A stretch of DNA of 64,000 nt, taken from positions 6,014,001 to 6,078,000 of the forward strand of contig NZ_CP021080.1 of NCBI RefSeq assembly GCF_000802245.2, written 5' to 3'. The translations under genes were made by a program, and so were the position numbers. The DNA is from Streptomyces pluripotens (lineage in GTDB: Bacteria > Actinomycetota > Actinomycetes > Streptomycetales > Streptomycetaceae). Under the pieces are notes generated by a model that was not told the origin of the DNA, did not search any database, and saw only the letters and a list, made by a program, of their open reading frames with translations. This document shows, one piece after another, positions 9,076 to 21,677 of the stretch (position 1 is the first letter of the stretch; each line of letters opens with the position of its first letter).

Positions 9076-9248
9076 GGTTCCACTGCGCCGATCCGCACCG
9101 CTGGTGCCGGCGGGCCCGGCTTCCGGGCCGAGCGTGCGCCGAACCGATTGCCGAACGCCCCAGCCGGCGGATCGGCCAACGGACCGGTAGGACGGGACGA
9201 CGGGCCGAAACGGCCAGCGCGGGGGTTCAGCGCGCCCAGCAGGCGGAA

Positions 9249-9704
9249 TCAGAGGTCGAATTCGTGCGGCGGCAGGTCGAGCGTGTAGCACGCCTCGCGC
9301 ACGATGGCCTGCTCGGTCTTGTCGAAGTCGCCGTCGGCCCCGCCGATGACGATACCGATCTGGATGACGGCCCGTGCCTCGGCCGGCTTCTTCTTCGCCT
9401 TGGCGATCTCCTGCAGCACACTCACCTTGCCGAAGGCGAAGTCGGTCGTCAGCTTGTTCAGATTGTCCTCGAAGCGGCGCCTGAGATCATCCGCCGAGAA
9501 GTTCTGCAAAACCTCGTTCGTGGCGATGAGTTGGGCAACCCGCTGCCGCTCCGACGGGTCAACGGTCCCATCGGCAGCAGCCACGAGGGCGCACATCGCC
9601 ATGCTCGCGTCGCGGAAGGCGCCGCTCTTCAGGTCGTTCTTCTTCGCAACCAACTGGGTCTGCATCTGCGACGCCGATTCCCTGATGCGGTCCCACAGGG
9701 CCAT
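9249..9704 (-). CDS. TerB-family tellurite resistance domain protein
   Basis: A 151-residue, mostly helical protein starting MALWDRIRESASQMQTQL. TerB domain features include CALVAAADGTVDPSERQRV and a second acidic loop GGADGDFDKTEQAIVREACY, typical of the metal-binding helix-loop pairs of TerB. The start is preceded by AAGGAG at good spacing. TerB proteins are linked to TerD/TerC stress systems, but no ter partner lies nearby, so the tellurite label is only a family name. It converges on the solute-receptor gene. Confidence 0.85.
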   Translation of the reverse strand: MALWDRIRESASQMQTQLVAKKNDLKSGAFRDASMAMCALVAAADGTVDPSERQRVAQLIATNEVLQNFSADDLRRRFEDNLNKLTTDFAFGKVSVLQEIAKAKKKPAEARAVIQIGIVIGGADGDFDKTEQAIVREACYTLDLPPHEFDL

Positions 9705-9924
9705 GTGCACTCCTTGTATCCACGGTCGGGTGCGTCCACAGCACTCCGACAGACATTTCTGCGGCACCGTGGAAACTCGTGAGACGGCGGGGAAGTTCCG
9801 CAGACCTGGACTGAATTCCCGGAAGCGGACCGAGCACAGCACCGTCGACACCGACGTGGCGGCGCGGGAGGAGGCGGCAGTGACGACACAGCCCGGCACC
9901 GATGGCCAGCACCCCTCGGGCGAA

Positions 9925-10283
9925 ATGCCCGCCGAGGCGGCCGCCTCCCCCGGCTGTTCGCTTCGCCGGTCCGACTGCATGCCGTGGGGGTGCTGATCGA
10001 GGGTGAGAGCGTTGTCACCGGGCTCGCCGAGCAGGTCGGGGGAGCGCTGCCCGCCGTCAGCCAGCACCTCACCCAACCCAGGCTCGCCGGACTCGTTCAC
10101 TCGCGCCGCGAGAGCCGTCGCCAGGTGCACTTCGTCGCCGGAGCGGCACGGGCCGTCGTCATCGACGTCGTACGCCTTCGTCGGGCGGCTCGCCGCGCGG
10201 ACGGTTGCCGACCTGCGTCCGGCGTCCCGCTTCCCGGGTTGCTGAGCCCGTCCCGGTACCTCCGCAAGACCTGCGGCGCCTGA
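9925..10283 (+). pseudogene. Degenerate ArsR-type HTH regulator
   Basis: A frame from 9984 encodes a winged-helix segment: GLAEQVGGALPAVSQHL, then LAGLVHSRRESRRQVHFVA. This is the ArsR recognition helix and wing. The likely N-terminus (MPAEAAASP from 9925) is in another frame. Both join into SPRLFASPVRLH if the run of five C at 9947-9951 had a sixth C. The usual KLRLAGLV is changed to QPRLAGLV, and the C-terminus drifts into low-complexity Arg-rich sequence. Decay is more likely than a single sequencing error, though a base error cannot be excluded. Confidence 0.5.
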
Positions 10284-10396
10284 CTGCAGCCGCTCGACCG
10301 ACCCCGGACAGCCCCGGTGCGGGAGGGCGAAGAGGCGGGTGGGTCGGGCACCCCGCAGCGGCGCGTGGCTGGCGCCCTGCCGGGCGGGGCGGGGAC

Positions 10397-11413
10397 TCAG
10401 CCGTCGTCTCCGTCTCCGTCGTCTCCGTCCTCGTCGCCCTGGTCGTCCTCGAAGAAGTCACCGATCTCGTCCACGACTTCCGCGGCCACCAGACCGCCCA
10501 CCACACCGACGGCGAGGCCCGCAGCGCCCACGGCCAGGGCCGTACCCAGGCCCGGTCCGCAACGGTGATCGTCGTGGCCGGGGTGGTGGTCGGGGTGCGG
10601 CACGTCGCCGTGGTGGTGTTCCGGGTGACCGCTGTGGGCATGGTGGTGTTCGGTCAACCAGGCCATCCAGCTCTCGACTTCTCTGTTCCAGTCCAGGCTC
10701 GTCGCGTCATCGTGGCGCAGCTCGAACCGGGCCAGTGCGTCGTGCCCGGACGAGTGCGGTCTCTCCCGCTTGTCCGCCTCGAGCACCACCTCGACGCCCG
10801 TGGGGGAGGCGAGGAAGGTTAGCTCGACCTCCTGCACCGCGTGCGCGTACTGCGGGGCCGGGAATAACTCGATCTCCTGGTAGAACGGCAACTGTTGGCC
10901 CGTACCGCCGATGCGGCCGTACTCCAGATCGGCCGAGTGGAAGCCGAAACCGACCTGGCCGAGTGCCTCCAGGACCGCTTCCTGCACGGGTAGTGGACGG
11001 ACGGCGAGCGGATCCAGATCGCCCTTGTCCCGGGCACCGGCCACCCTGACCTCCGTACGGACTCCCAGCACGATGCCGAGCGGCTGGCCGTGCAACTCCG
11101 TGATCGGGGTTTCCCACGGGACCGGCACGCTGAACGGCAGTTCTCGATCCTCGTGCTCGCCGAGCCGGAAGTAGCCGCAGATAGTGAACCGATCGAAGAC
11201 GACCGTGCCCTCGCTCTCCGCGTCCTCGTGCTCCGCCTCGACGCGAGCGATCAGTTCCAGGCCGATGTGCTCGATCCCCACGGCCGATTCGCCGCCCCTG
11301 AGCAGCACCCGTCCGGTCAACGCGCCACCGGGCAGCACTGGGCCGCCGTCCAGTACCGTGTCCACGCCGGGGCCGCCGACGCCCATCGCACCCAGCAGCC
11401 TTTTGAACACCAC
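10397..11413 (-). CDS. Spo0M-family sporulation-control protein
   Basis: A 338-residue Spo0M family protein with an arrestin-like beta fold. It begins MVFKRLLGAMGVGGPGVDTVL and contains LTGRVLLRGGESAVGIEHIGLEL and FSVPVPWETPITELHGQPLG. The C-terminal 90 residues are unusual: a His-rich stretch (about residues 252-285, alternating His with Pro, Gly and Asp), then a hydrophobic Gly/Ala segment, then an acidic DEDGDDGDGDDG tail. The GTG start follows GAAGGAG. Spo0M affects sporulation in Bacillus. Its mechanism in actinomycetes is unclear. The His/acid tail may bind metal (inference). Confidence 0.88.
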   Translation of the reverse strand: MVFKRLLGAMGVGGPGVDTVLDGGPVLPGGALTGRVLLRGGESAVGIEHIGLELIARVEAEHEDAESEGTVVFDRFTICGYFRLGEHEDRELPFSVPVPWETPITELHGQPLGIVLGVRTEVRVAGARDKGDLDPLAVRPLPVQEAVLEALGQVGFGFHSADLEYGRIGGTGQQLPFYQEIELFPAPQYAHAVQEVELTFLASPTGVEVVLEADKRERPHSSGHDALARFELRHDDATSLDWNREVESWMAWLTEHHHAHSGHPEHHHGDVPHPDHHPGHDDHRCGPGLGTALAVGAAGLAVGVVGGLVAAEVVDEIGDFFEDDQGDEDGDDGDGDDG

Positions 11414-11631
11414 GCCGCAGCTCCTTCGTTCATCGCATCGTCCGCACGGCGAGACACCGCCGTCCGGCTGCCCGATGAACTAGCAGCAAGGGTAAAGAAG
11501 TTCCCAACTCACCCTTCCGGGTGACATGCAGCATCGAGAGGGTGCGGAGCTGCTCCGGTCGCAGCCCCACTCCGGGGCCGTCCTGCGGACCGCGTTCCGC
11601 GCTCCGCTCCGCTGTGTGCTCCCCGTCTTCT

Positions 11632-12120
11632 TCAAGCCGTCTGTGCCGCTCCTGCCGTGCCCTTGGCACCTGTTGCTTCCTCGGCGCCGTCCGTCAGCTC
11701 GGTCCGTGCCCGCTTCCCGCGTCTACGGCGACCACGGCGCGGTTCCTGGTCCGGGAGCCAGCCGAAGGTGAGACAGCTTCCGGTGACGCCGAGGAGGAGC
11801 CCCAGGAAGAAGCCGCCCAGGTTGGAGGTGAGCCAGGTGCCCAGCGAGAGCAGCACGCCGGTGACGGAGTAGAAGAGCCGCTGGGAGGGGTTGAAGAGGA
11901 TCAGCAGGCCCAGCAACACCATCAGGGACGGCAGCAGATAGCCGGCCAGACCCTGCATGCCGATGTGCATCACGACCTTCAACGAGGCCTTCTCGGTGAG
12001 CAGGATCTCGCTGCCGCCCAGGGCGAGCAGCAACCCGCCCCAGAACGGCCGGTGGGCCCGCCACCGGCGGAAGGCGGGCCGAGGCCCCTGACGAGGGCGA
12101 TCCGGCACCGCGATCAGCAC
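11632..12120 (-). CDS. DUF6114 membrane protein
   Basis: About 162 residues with four hydrophobic segments spanning roughly residues 22-118 (HRPFWGGLLLALGGSEILL, VMHIGMQGLAGYLLPSLMVL and later ones). A basic, charged cytoplasmic tail follows. It matches the DUF6114 family, which is regularly encoded next to DUF6230 in Streptomyces. The GTG start overlaps the DUF6230 stop by seven bases, so the pair is co-translated. A second in-frame GTG at 12108 is possible. Function unknown; the pairing suggests a membrane partner for a secreted or anchored protein. Confidence 0.82.
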   Translation of the reverse strand: MLIAVPDRPRQGPRPAFRRWRAHRPFWGGLLLALGGSEILLTEKASLKVVMHIGMQGLAGYLLPSLMVLLGLLILFNPSQRLFYSVTGVLLSLGTWLTSNLGGFFLGLLLGVTGSCLTFGWLPDQEPRRGRRRRGKRARTELTDGAEEATGAKGTAGAAQTA

Positions 12121-12818
12121 CCCGCGCCGCTGAAGCTGAGATGGAGTCCTGGCAGCTTGAACACGCCTGCGGTAGTTGCATAGTTGGTCTGCCGCAGTGC
12201 GGCGATGTGCACGGTATCGGCCTGCTGGCTGAAGACACCGCTCGGTCCCTTCACACCCGCCTCGGTCAGCGTGCTCGCGTCGTTGCCGATCTCGATGTTG
12301 TCGAACGCCGCGTTTCCCGACAGCGTGGTCGAGTCGGTGGTCAGGTCGCTCGCGGTCACCTTCTCGGCGCCGTCCCCGGCGGTGATCTTCAGGTTGATGC
12401 CGCCGAGGTCGACGCTCTGGCACAGTTTCGTGAGGGTGGCGTTCTTGATCGCGGAGGTGACGACGAGCACCTGGCCGCCGGTGTCACCGGCGTTGGGGCT
12501 GCCCTCCGCCATGTTGTCGAGTGCGCCGAACTGTTCGAACCCGGTGCCGTCAAGCTCTGTCGCGGTGACCGTGAACGGCATGCCGGAGATCGCGAACTGC
12601 ACTCCGAGTGCCCCCTGGGCGGTGAGAACGGCGAGGCCGGCGGCGACGAGGGTGGCGGGAACTGCCATCACCGCGGCTCGGCGTCCGCGGACCCGCCCTC
12701 GTCTCGCGCCGCCGGCACCGGTCCCGGCGGTGCTCGACGCCGCGGAGGGGGAATCGTTGTCATGTCGTGGATCGTCAGGGGTGTTGCCGACGGAGGGGAC
12801 GTCTGGGGACGAGGCCAT
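12114..12818 (-). CDS. DUF6230 family secreted/anchored protein
   Basis: A 234-residue protein. A long Ser/Asp/Gly-rich cytoplasmic head and RRGRVRGRRAAV precede a single hydrophobic segment (about residues 50-72). The outside domain contains GVQFAISGMPFTVTATELDGTGFEQFG and paired Cys residues. This is the DUF6230 family. I chose the ATG giving MASSPDVPS because GGGAG lies seven bases upstream, although an in-frame ATG exists 18 bases earlier. It forms a two-gene unit with the DUF6114 gene. It may be a cell-surface component, but its role is unknown. Confidence 0.82.
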   Translation of the reverse strand: MASSPDVPSVGNTPDDPRHDNDSPSAASSTAGTGAGGARRGRVRGRRAAVMAVPATLVAAGLAVLTAQGALGVQFAISGMPFTVTATELDGTGFEQFGALDNMAEGSPNAGDTGGQVLVVTSAIKNATLTKLCQSVDLGGINLKITAGDGAEKVTASDLTTDSTTLSGNAAFDNIEIGNDASTLTEAGVKGPSGVFSQQADTVHIAALRQTNYATTAGVFKLPGLHLSFSGAGC

Positions 12819-14138
<1,320 letters not shown>

Positions 14139-14980
14139 ACAACGCGTCAGAGGAGTCCGGCATCAGCCCGGACACGACGCGACGGCGGCGTCCCGGTGTG
14201 AACCAGCACCCGGCGCCGCCGAAGTCGTTTCCGGGGCCGGAGGGACGCACGCCAGGAAGATCACGCCGGAACACGAGTGATACGTGTCCGGCGTGCTGTC
14301 GTTCCGCCATCCCGGGGCCGAACGGTCCGACCGGTGCGGCAGGTCGTGACCGGCCGGGCGGGCACGGTTCGAACGACTCCCGCACTCCCGCGCGTCTGCT
14401 TCGCCCACTGGTCCCGCGGAGCAGATCGGTGCCCGGTGCCTGGTGCGCAATCGGCTCTCTGTCCCGCGACCTTCCCCACCATGCCTGCGGCACTCTTGCC
14501 GTCCACGGTCGGCACCGCCCCCGCACGCCGGCCGTCCCCGGGGCGACCGGCGCATGCGCGCGGTGACAGCAGCCCGGCAGGCTGCCGCACCACGGCACCG
14601 CCGCCCTCGGAAGCACGGGCCGGCCCCGGCGGGCAGCCCCCCTGATCGTGGGCGGCGCTGGTGTTCCGCGCTGGCGAAGCACCGACCGGGTCGGCTGTTT
14701 CCCGCTGCCTCCGAGGCCCCGTTGAGTAGCCGCCTGCCCGGCTCGTATCGTTGCGATCACGGATGCCACCGCGCGGTGTCCCGCCTCTGCCGGACGGTCG
14801 GGCGACGGAGGGAGGGAGCGCTCTGGCCCGGTCCGTTCCCGGGTTGGATGCACAGACCGAGTTTCCCGCCACGCCCGGGCCCGCTCGGTACCGGACATGC
14901 GGGTGACACGTGTCGAGGAGTGGGGCTCTGTGCTGGACTCACTGCTGGCAGACGGTGAGTTATCGTGTGCAAGGGGTCAA
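14139..14980. other. Gene-poor region, about 840 bases
   Basis: Open frames exist on both strands but are Arg/Pro-rich, with no domain, no good ribosome site and no codon bias of a real gene. I see no RNA gene. It ends at the ARE-like operator of the butyrolactone-receptor-type regulator. Confidence 0.5.
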
Positions 14981-15004
14981 AACAAACCGCATGTCCTGTT
15001 CGTT
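14981..15004. promoter_or_regulatory. ARE-like operator (gamma-butyrolactone receptor box)
   Basis: AACAAACCG, a six-base spacer, then CTGTTCGTT, form an imperfect palindrome in which seven of nine positions pair. AACAAACCG matches the half-site bound by ArpA/ScbR-type receptors. It ends 24 bases before the ATG of the adjacent receptor-like gene, where an autorepressor would act. Known family members bind such AREs in their own promoters. Autoregulation here is inference. Confidence 0.6.
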
Positions 15005-15028
15005 CGAGCTGCGAGGAGGGACCAGAAC

Positions 15029-15676
15029 ATGGCGAGGCAGTTACGCGCCGAACAGACCCGGGCAACGATCATCACAGCCGCCGCCGACCTGTTCGACCGG
15101 CACGGCTACGAATCCACCAGTCTGAGCGATATCGTCGCACACGCGAAGGTCACCAAGGGCGCGCTGTATTTCCACTTCGCCGCCAAGGAAGATCTCGCCC
15201 ACGCCATCCTGGAACTGCAGGCCCGGGCCGCGCGGCAACTCGTGGCCGACGTCGAGAGCCGCGGCTGCTCGTCGCTGGAGTCCCTGATGCGCACCACGTT
15301 CGGGATCGCCCGGCTCGCCGTGGACGACCCGGTGCCGCGCGCCGGACTACGCCTCGCCACGGCGGACGTCGTCGTACGGGCGCCGCTGCGACACCCGTTC
15401 AACGAGTCGCTGGATTTCGCCACCCGGAAATTCACCGGGGCCGTCCGCGAGGCCGATGTGCACAGCGATCTCGATGTCGGTGCAGTCGCGCACTCCCTCG
15501 TCTGTTTCTTCGTCGGTACCCGGATCGCGGGCCGCTCGCTCGAACCGGTCGGACGGCTTCCGCGTAGAGTGGCCGAGATGTGGCACCTCGTGATCAGGGG
15601 CTTGGTCCCGGTGCACCGCCGTCCGCGTTACGTCACCCTCGCCACGCAGTTGGAGCGGGAGTCCAGGACCGCCTGA
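15029..15676 (+). CDS. Gamma-butyrolactone receptor-like TetR regulator (ArpA/ScbR family)
   Basis: A 215-residue TetR-type repressor. The N-terminal HTH reads RAEQTRATIITAAADLFDRHGY, then TSLSDIVAHAKVTKGALYFHF and AKEDLAHAILELQ, the exact signature of the ArpA/ScbR/CprB group. The ligand domain is typical in length. The ATG follows GAGGAGG. An ARE-like palindrome lies just upstream. No AfsA-type butyrolactone synthase is in the window, so it may be an orphan or pseudo-receptor controlling distant antibiotic or development genes. The geosmin synthase gene 264 bases downstream is a possible but unproven target. Confidence 0.88.
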   Translation: MARQLRAEQTRATIITAAADLFDRHGYESTSLSDIVAHAKVTKGALYFHFAAKEDLAHAILELQARAARQLVADVESRGCSSLESLMRTTFGIARLAVDDPVPRAGLRLATADVVVRAPLRHPFNESLDFATRKFTGAVREADVHSDLDVGAVAHSLVCFFVGTRIAGRSLEPVGRLPRRVAEMWHLVIRGLVPVHRRPRYVTLATQLERESRTA

Positions 15677-15931
15677 CGGTGCCCAGGGCGCCGGACGGAC
15701 ACACCCTTCGCATCCGTGATCCTTGGCGACGAACCCGGCTGGTACCCGCACAGCGCGCCGACCGAGCGGCGCCTCGCGGCCGGACCCGGGGCCAAACCAC
15801 CGCGGAGATCCCGCGGAAGGGGCGACCCCGCGGTATCCGCAAGGGGGCGGAAGTTCAGGGTTTCGGGGGCGGTTCACGCGATGGTGTGATCATGTACCGG
15901 AGGCAGGATGAGCCTGGGGGGCCGCGGGTAG

Positions 15932-18103
<2,172 letters not shown>

Positions 18104-18477
18104 CTCCTGATCCGCTCCGCGGCCTCGGCAGCGAGCCCGTCCAGTCCGTCGCGGGCCGCTCCGCGCGGCTCGCCGCGCATCGCGTCCCCGCCGTCCTGGA
18201 CCGGGCGGGCCTCCTCCCAGAGGTCCGCCCGGCCAGGGCGTCGGCCAGTGCGTGGTGTGCCCGGGCGACGCACCGGGCGAGGATCACCTCCTGCCAGTGG
18301 GACAGGGAGCCGTCGCCTGGGAGGACGAGCGTGTCCGGGACCCCGGACAGCGTACGAGCGGGGCCGAGGCGAGCCGGCCCGCCCCGCGGTCCAGCGAGCC
18401 TGGTCCAGCCCCGCCGACACCCGGTCCCGGGCCCGCTCAAGCAGCGCGGTGTACCGCAGCGCCACCTCTACGGACAC
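18104..18477 (-). pseudogene. Frameshifted remnant of a small hypothetical gene
   Basis: On the minus strand two frames alternate. Frame A from the GTG near 18477 reads VALRYTALLERARDRVSAGL. Frame B then reads VPDTLVLPGDGSLSHWQEVI and ARCVARAHHALADALAG. Frame A resumes with ADLWEEARPVQDGGDAMRG and [18 protein letters not shown]. Each piece is amphipathic and protein-like, and together they would give a helical protein of about 125 residues. At least two frame changes are needed; the second fits one missing G near 18245. Function unknown. Real decay and sequencing error are both possible. Confidence 0.4.
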
Positions 18478-18572
18478 GACTACCCTCCGCCACCGTTCGA
18501 TCAGTCTCACTCGTTCGTGACTCGTCGTGGCCCGGCGCTCCGGGTAGAGCACCAGCCGGAGGAGAGCGAACC

Positions 18573-19136
18573 ATGGAACAGACTGCGTTGCGGCCCAAGC
18601 CGATGCCTGGCCAGGACCGGCGGGACGACGGTACCCACGGTCCGGCCCGCCGCCCGCACGCCGCGCGCCGGCGCGGCCGGCGGTTGCGGACCCTGCTGTT
18701 CGGCCTGGTCGCGGGCTCCGTGCTGGTGCTGGCCGGTGTCGGCATCGGTACGGTCGGCAGCTCAGTGACCGTCATGAGCAAGCTGGCCCAGGTGCAGCGC
18801 CAGGCCCTGCCGCCCGTATCCGCGGGCCCGCACGGCCGTACCGCCGCCCCAGGGCCCGCTCCGGCCCCGTCCGCGGCGACCCTGGGCATCGAGGCCGTCG
18901 ATGCGGAGAAGGCCGGGGCGCTGGTGGTAGGGGTGCACGTACCCGGACCCGGCTACACGGCCGGTCTGGTCCGCGGCGACATCCTGCTGCAGTTCGGCGG
19001 CGCCCGGGTCGATACGGCCGCCGACCTCGCCCGGGCGGTCGCCCATGCCCCGCCCGGAAAAGGGATCCTGCTCACCGTGCGTCACCGCAGCGGGGGCTAC
19101 CAGCAGTTGACGGTGGTCCCGGGCGTGATGACCTGA
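18573..19136 (+). CDS. Membrane-anchored PDZ domain protein
   Basis: A 187-residue protein. A basic Arg-rich cytoplasmic head precedes one membrane segment (about residues 42-66, LLFGLVAGSVLVLAGVGIG). A Pro/Ala linker and a PDZ domain follow (about residues 100-185: TLGIEAVDAEKAGALVVGVH, GPGYTAGLVRGDILLQFGG). No protease domain is present, unlike HtrA/DegP, so it is probably a scaffold or substrate-recognition factor outside the membrane. The ATG follows GGAGGAG. No clear operon partner. Confidence 0.8.
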   Translation: MEQTALRPKPMPGQDRRDDGTHGPARRPHAARRRGRRLRTLLFGLVAGSVLVLAGVGIGTVGSSVTVMSKLAQVQRQALPPVSAGPHGRTAAPGPAPAPSAATLGIEAVDAEKAGALVVGVHVPGPGYTAGLVRGDILLQFGGARVDTAADLARAVAHAPPGKGILLTVRHRSGGYQQLTVVPGVMT

Positions 19137-19375
19137 GCGAGGGCGGTGTGCCCGGGCCGCCGCGGGCGCGCCCGGCACGGCCCGCCATCTGCCCACCACT
19201 CCGGGAACCCGTTGGTCACCGTCTCCCTCACCCGACATGATGGCCCGGTGTCGAGTCCCCACCCCTTGCCCGAGGGCCCGGGCTCCGCGATCGGCTCGCG
19301 CGGGCCTGCCCGGCCGGGCAGGATGCTGCCCAAGACGTCATCGACGCGTTCCGTAAACAGCGCCCGGAGGCCCGG

Positions 19376-20503
19376 ATGACCGGTAGTACGCCCGCGCCCT
19401 TCGGGGCCGCCGACTACAGCGCGCGCATGGAGCGGGCCGTGCGCTCGGCGGCCGGTGCCGGCCTCGCCGGGCTGCTCGTGGCACCCGGGCCGGACATGGT
19501 CTGGCTGACTGGCTACACACCCACCGCAGTGACCGAACGGCTCACCGCGCTGGTCCTCGTCCCTGGCCGCGACCCCGTGCTCGTCGTGCCCACCCTGGAA
19601 GCCCCCGACGCCGAGAAGGCGGCCGGCGCCGCGGCGCTGACCCTGCGCGACTGGACCGACGGCAAGGACCCCTACTCCGTCACCGCTGACCTCCTTCACC
19701 ACAGCGGCCGGTTCGGCATCAGCGACACCACCTGGGCGATGCACCTTCTGGCCCTGCAGCGCGCCCTCCCCGGCACCTCCTACGTCGCGCTCACCGACGC
19801 CCTGCCCATGCTGCGCGCCGTCAAGGACGCGGCGGAAGTGGAGCTCCTGGCAGCAGCCGGAGCGGCAGCGGACGCAACATTCGAGGAGATCCGGAAGGTT
19901 CCCTTCGCCGGCCGTCGGGAGTCCGACCTCGGCCACGACCTCGCCGGCCTGCTGCGTCGCTTCGGCCACTCCCGGGTCGACTTCACCATCGTCGGTTCCG
20001 GCCCCAACGGCGCCAACCCGCACCACGAGGTCGGCGACCGGGTCATCCGGCGGGGGGACACGGTCGTCCTCGATTTCGGTGGGCTGAAGGACGGTTACGG
20101 CTCCGACACCACCCGTACGGTCCATGTGGGTGAGCCGACCGAGGAGGAGCGCTGGGTACACGACATCGTGCGCGCCGCCCAGGAGGCGGGCTGCCGGGCC
20201 GTCCGGCCGGGCGTGCCCTGCCAAGAGGTCGACCGCGCCGCTCGCGCGGTGATCAGTGACGCCGGCTACGGAGAGTACTTCATCCACCGCACCGGGCACG
20301 GCATCGGCGTCACCACGCACGAGCCGCCGTACATGATCGAGGGCGAGGAACAGCCTCTCGTGCCGGGGATGTGCTTCTCCGTGGAACCCGGCGTCTACCT
20401 GCCCGGACGTTTCGGGGTGCGGATCGAGGACATCGTGACGGTCACCGAGGACGGTGGTCGACGGCTCAACAACACGACGCGTGAGATGGTCATAGTGGAC
20501 TGA
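19376..20503 (+). CDS. M24 metallopeptidase (Xaa-Pro dipeptidase/aminopeptidase family)
   Basis: A 375-residue protein with a creatinase-like N-terminal domain (about 1-150) and a pita-bread catalytic domain. The expected metal ligands are all present: Asp in VVLDFGG (about 232), Asp in YGSDTTR (about 243), His in HRTGHGIG (about 308), Glu in SVEPGVYLPG (about 337) and Glu in VRIEDIV (about 350). It should therefore be an active two-metal peptidase cleaving Xaa-Pro bonds. A creatinase role is less likely. No signal peptide, so cytoplasmic. The ATG follows GGAGG. Confidence 0.9.
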   Translation: MTGSTPAPFGAADYSARMERAVRSAAGAGLAGLLVAPGPDMVWLTGYTPTAVTERLTALVLVPGRDPVLVVPTLEAPDAEKAAGAAALTLRDWTDGKDPYSVTADLLHHSGRFGISDTTWAMHLLALQRALPGTSYVALTDALPMLRAVKDAAEVELLAAAGAAADATFEEIRKVPFAGRRESDLGHDLAGLLRRFGHSRVDFTIVGSGPNGANPHHEVGDRVIRRGDTVVLDFGGLKDGYGSDTTRTVHVGEPTEEERWVHDIVRAAQEAGCRAVRPGVPCQEVDRAARAVISDAGYGEYFIHRTGHGIGVTTHEPPYMIEGEEQPLVPGMCFSVEPGVYLPGRFGVRIEDIVTVTEDGGRRLNNTTREMVIVD

Positions 20504-20557
20504 CGGCTTGAAGGGGACCGATACCCGACGACACCCGGAACGGCGAACGCGCGACCC

Positions 20558-21550
20558 ATGACCCAGGCACCGACTCCCACCCCGGACAGCGTCCGCAGAT
20601 TGGTCCGCTCGCTGTTCGACGAGGGCACCGACAGCACCGCAGGACCCGATGTGCGTCCCGTCCGGGAGGGCGGTGGGCACACCTGGTGGGTCGGCACCCG
20701 CCATGTGCTGCGCCTCGCACCGGACCGGGAGGCCTCCGTCCGCCGCCGCCGGGCACTGCGGCTACGTGACCTGGTGCGTCCGCACGTGCCCGTCGCCCTT
20801 CCCACCAGCGTGGCGCACGGCGACTGGGTGCCCGGCCTCGCCTACACCCTCGACACCTCGGTACCCGGTGGCACGGCCGACGAACGAGACGTGTCTGCCG
20901 TCGGCGAGGCCGATCTCGCCGGGCTGCTCGCCGGGTTGCGCGCGGTGCCCGCTCGGCAGGCAGAGGCAATCGGTGTGCCGCGTAGGGCGCCGCGGTCACT
21001 GCAGGCGCTGCGCCGGATGGCCGTCCCGGCAGCCGAACGGCTCACGGCCGCCGATGAGTTCGACGCCGCCCGGCTCCGTCAGCTCCCTGCGCCCGGCGCG
21101 GCTCAGCTTGCCGCGCAGCCCGGCACGGCCGTCCTCACCCACCACGGACTGACCGGCGAGCACCTGGTCGTCAGCGCAGACGGGAGGGTGCGCGGCATCC
21201 TGGACTGGACCGAGGCGGTCCTCGGCGATCCCGCCGAGGACATCGCCGGGCTCGCCGTCGCTGTCGGCTCCCCGGCGGCCGTCCGCTCCGCCACCCTCGC
21301 CGGCTATGGCGCGCGCCCCTGCCTGCGCGGTCTGTGGCTCGCCCGCTGCGACACCGTCATCCGCCTCGCCGACCACCTCGCAGGCCGTGTGGGTGGCTCC
21401 CTGGCACTGCTGCGGCTCCAGCTGCGGCGGGCCTGGGAACCGATCCTGCTGGAGCGGGTGACGGAGTTCAAGAGCGGTGAGAGCGGTGAGAGTGAGGGGA
21501 GCGGTGGGGACAGCGAGAACATGGGGGACGGCGGGGAGGACGGGGGCTGA
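20558..21550 (+). CDS. Phosphotransferase (APH)-fold protein with altered active site
   Basis: A 330-residue aminoglycoside phosphotransferase-fold protein. The nucleotide lobe has REGGGHTWWVGTRHVLRLA. The region that is normally HGDxxxxN reads LTHHGLTGEHLVV, so the catalytic Asp and metal-binding Asn are missing. The later GILDWTEAVLGDPAEDIA keeps the DW motif. It may be a pseudokinase or bind a small molecule without phosphorylating it. The C-terminus is a low-complexity Gly/Ser/Glu/Asp tail (about residues 305-330) encoded by GAGAGCGGT-like repeats. It lies 54 bases after the M24 gene and is probably co-transcribed with it. Confidence 0.75.
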   Translation: MTQAPTPTPDSVRRLVRSLFDEGTDSTAGPDVRPVREGGGHTWWVGTRHVLRLAPDREASVRRRRALRLRDLVRPHVPVALPTSVAHGDWVPGLAYTLDTSVPGGTADERDVSAVGEADLAGLLAGLRAVPARQAEAIGVPRRAPRSLQALRRMAVPAAERLTAADEFDAARLRQLPAPGAAQLAAQPGTAVLTHHGLTGEHLVVSADGRVRGILDWTEAVLGDPAEDIAGLAVAVGSPAAVRSATLAGYGARPCLRGLWLARCDTVIRLADHLAGRVGGSLALLRLQLRRAWEPILLERVTEFKSGESGESEGSGGDSENMGDGGEDGG

Positions 21551-21677
21551 CGAGAGCGGTGGCGACCGAGGAGAGCGAGCCCTGCAGACGTGGTTCCGGG
21601 GCGGTCCGCAGGCTCGGCTGCAGACCGTGAGCAGTGTGCGGTCCCGGCGGCTCCGGCGCTCCGCAAAGGCTCTTGCC

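Noticed and set aside
19097..20704. 535-codon frame antisense to the M24 peptidase gene
   Set aside because: Composition is that of a shadow frame, while the plus strand carries all catalytic residues of an M24 enzyme.
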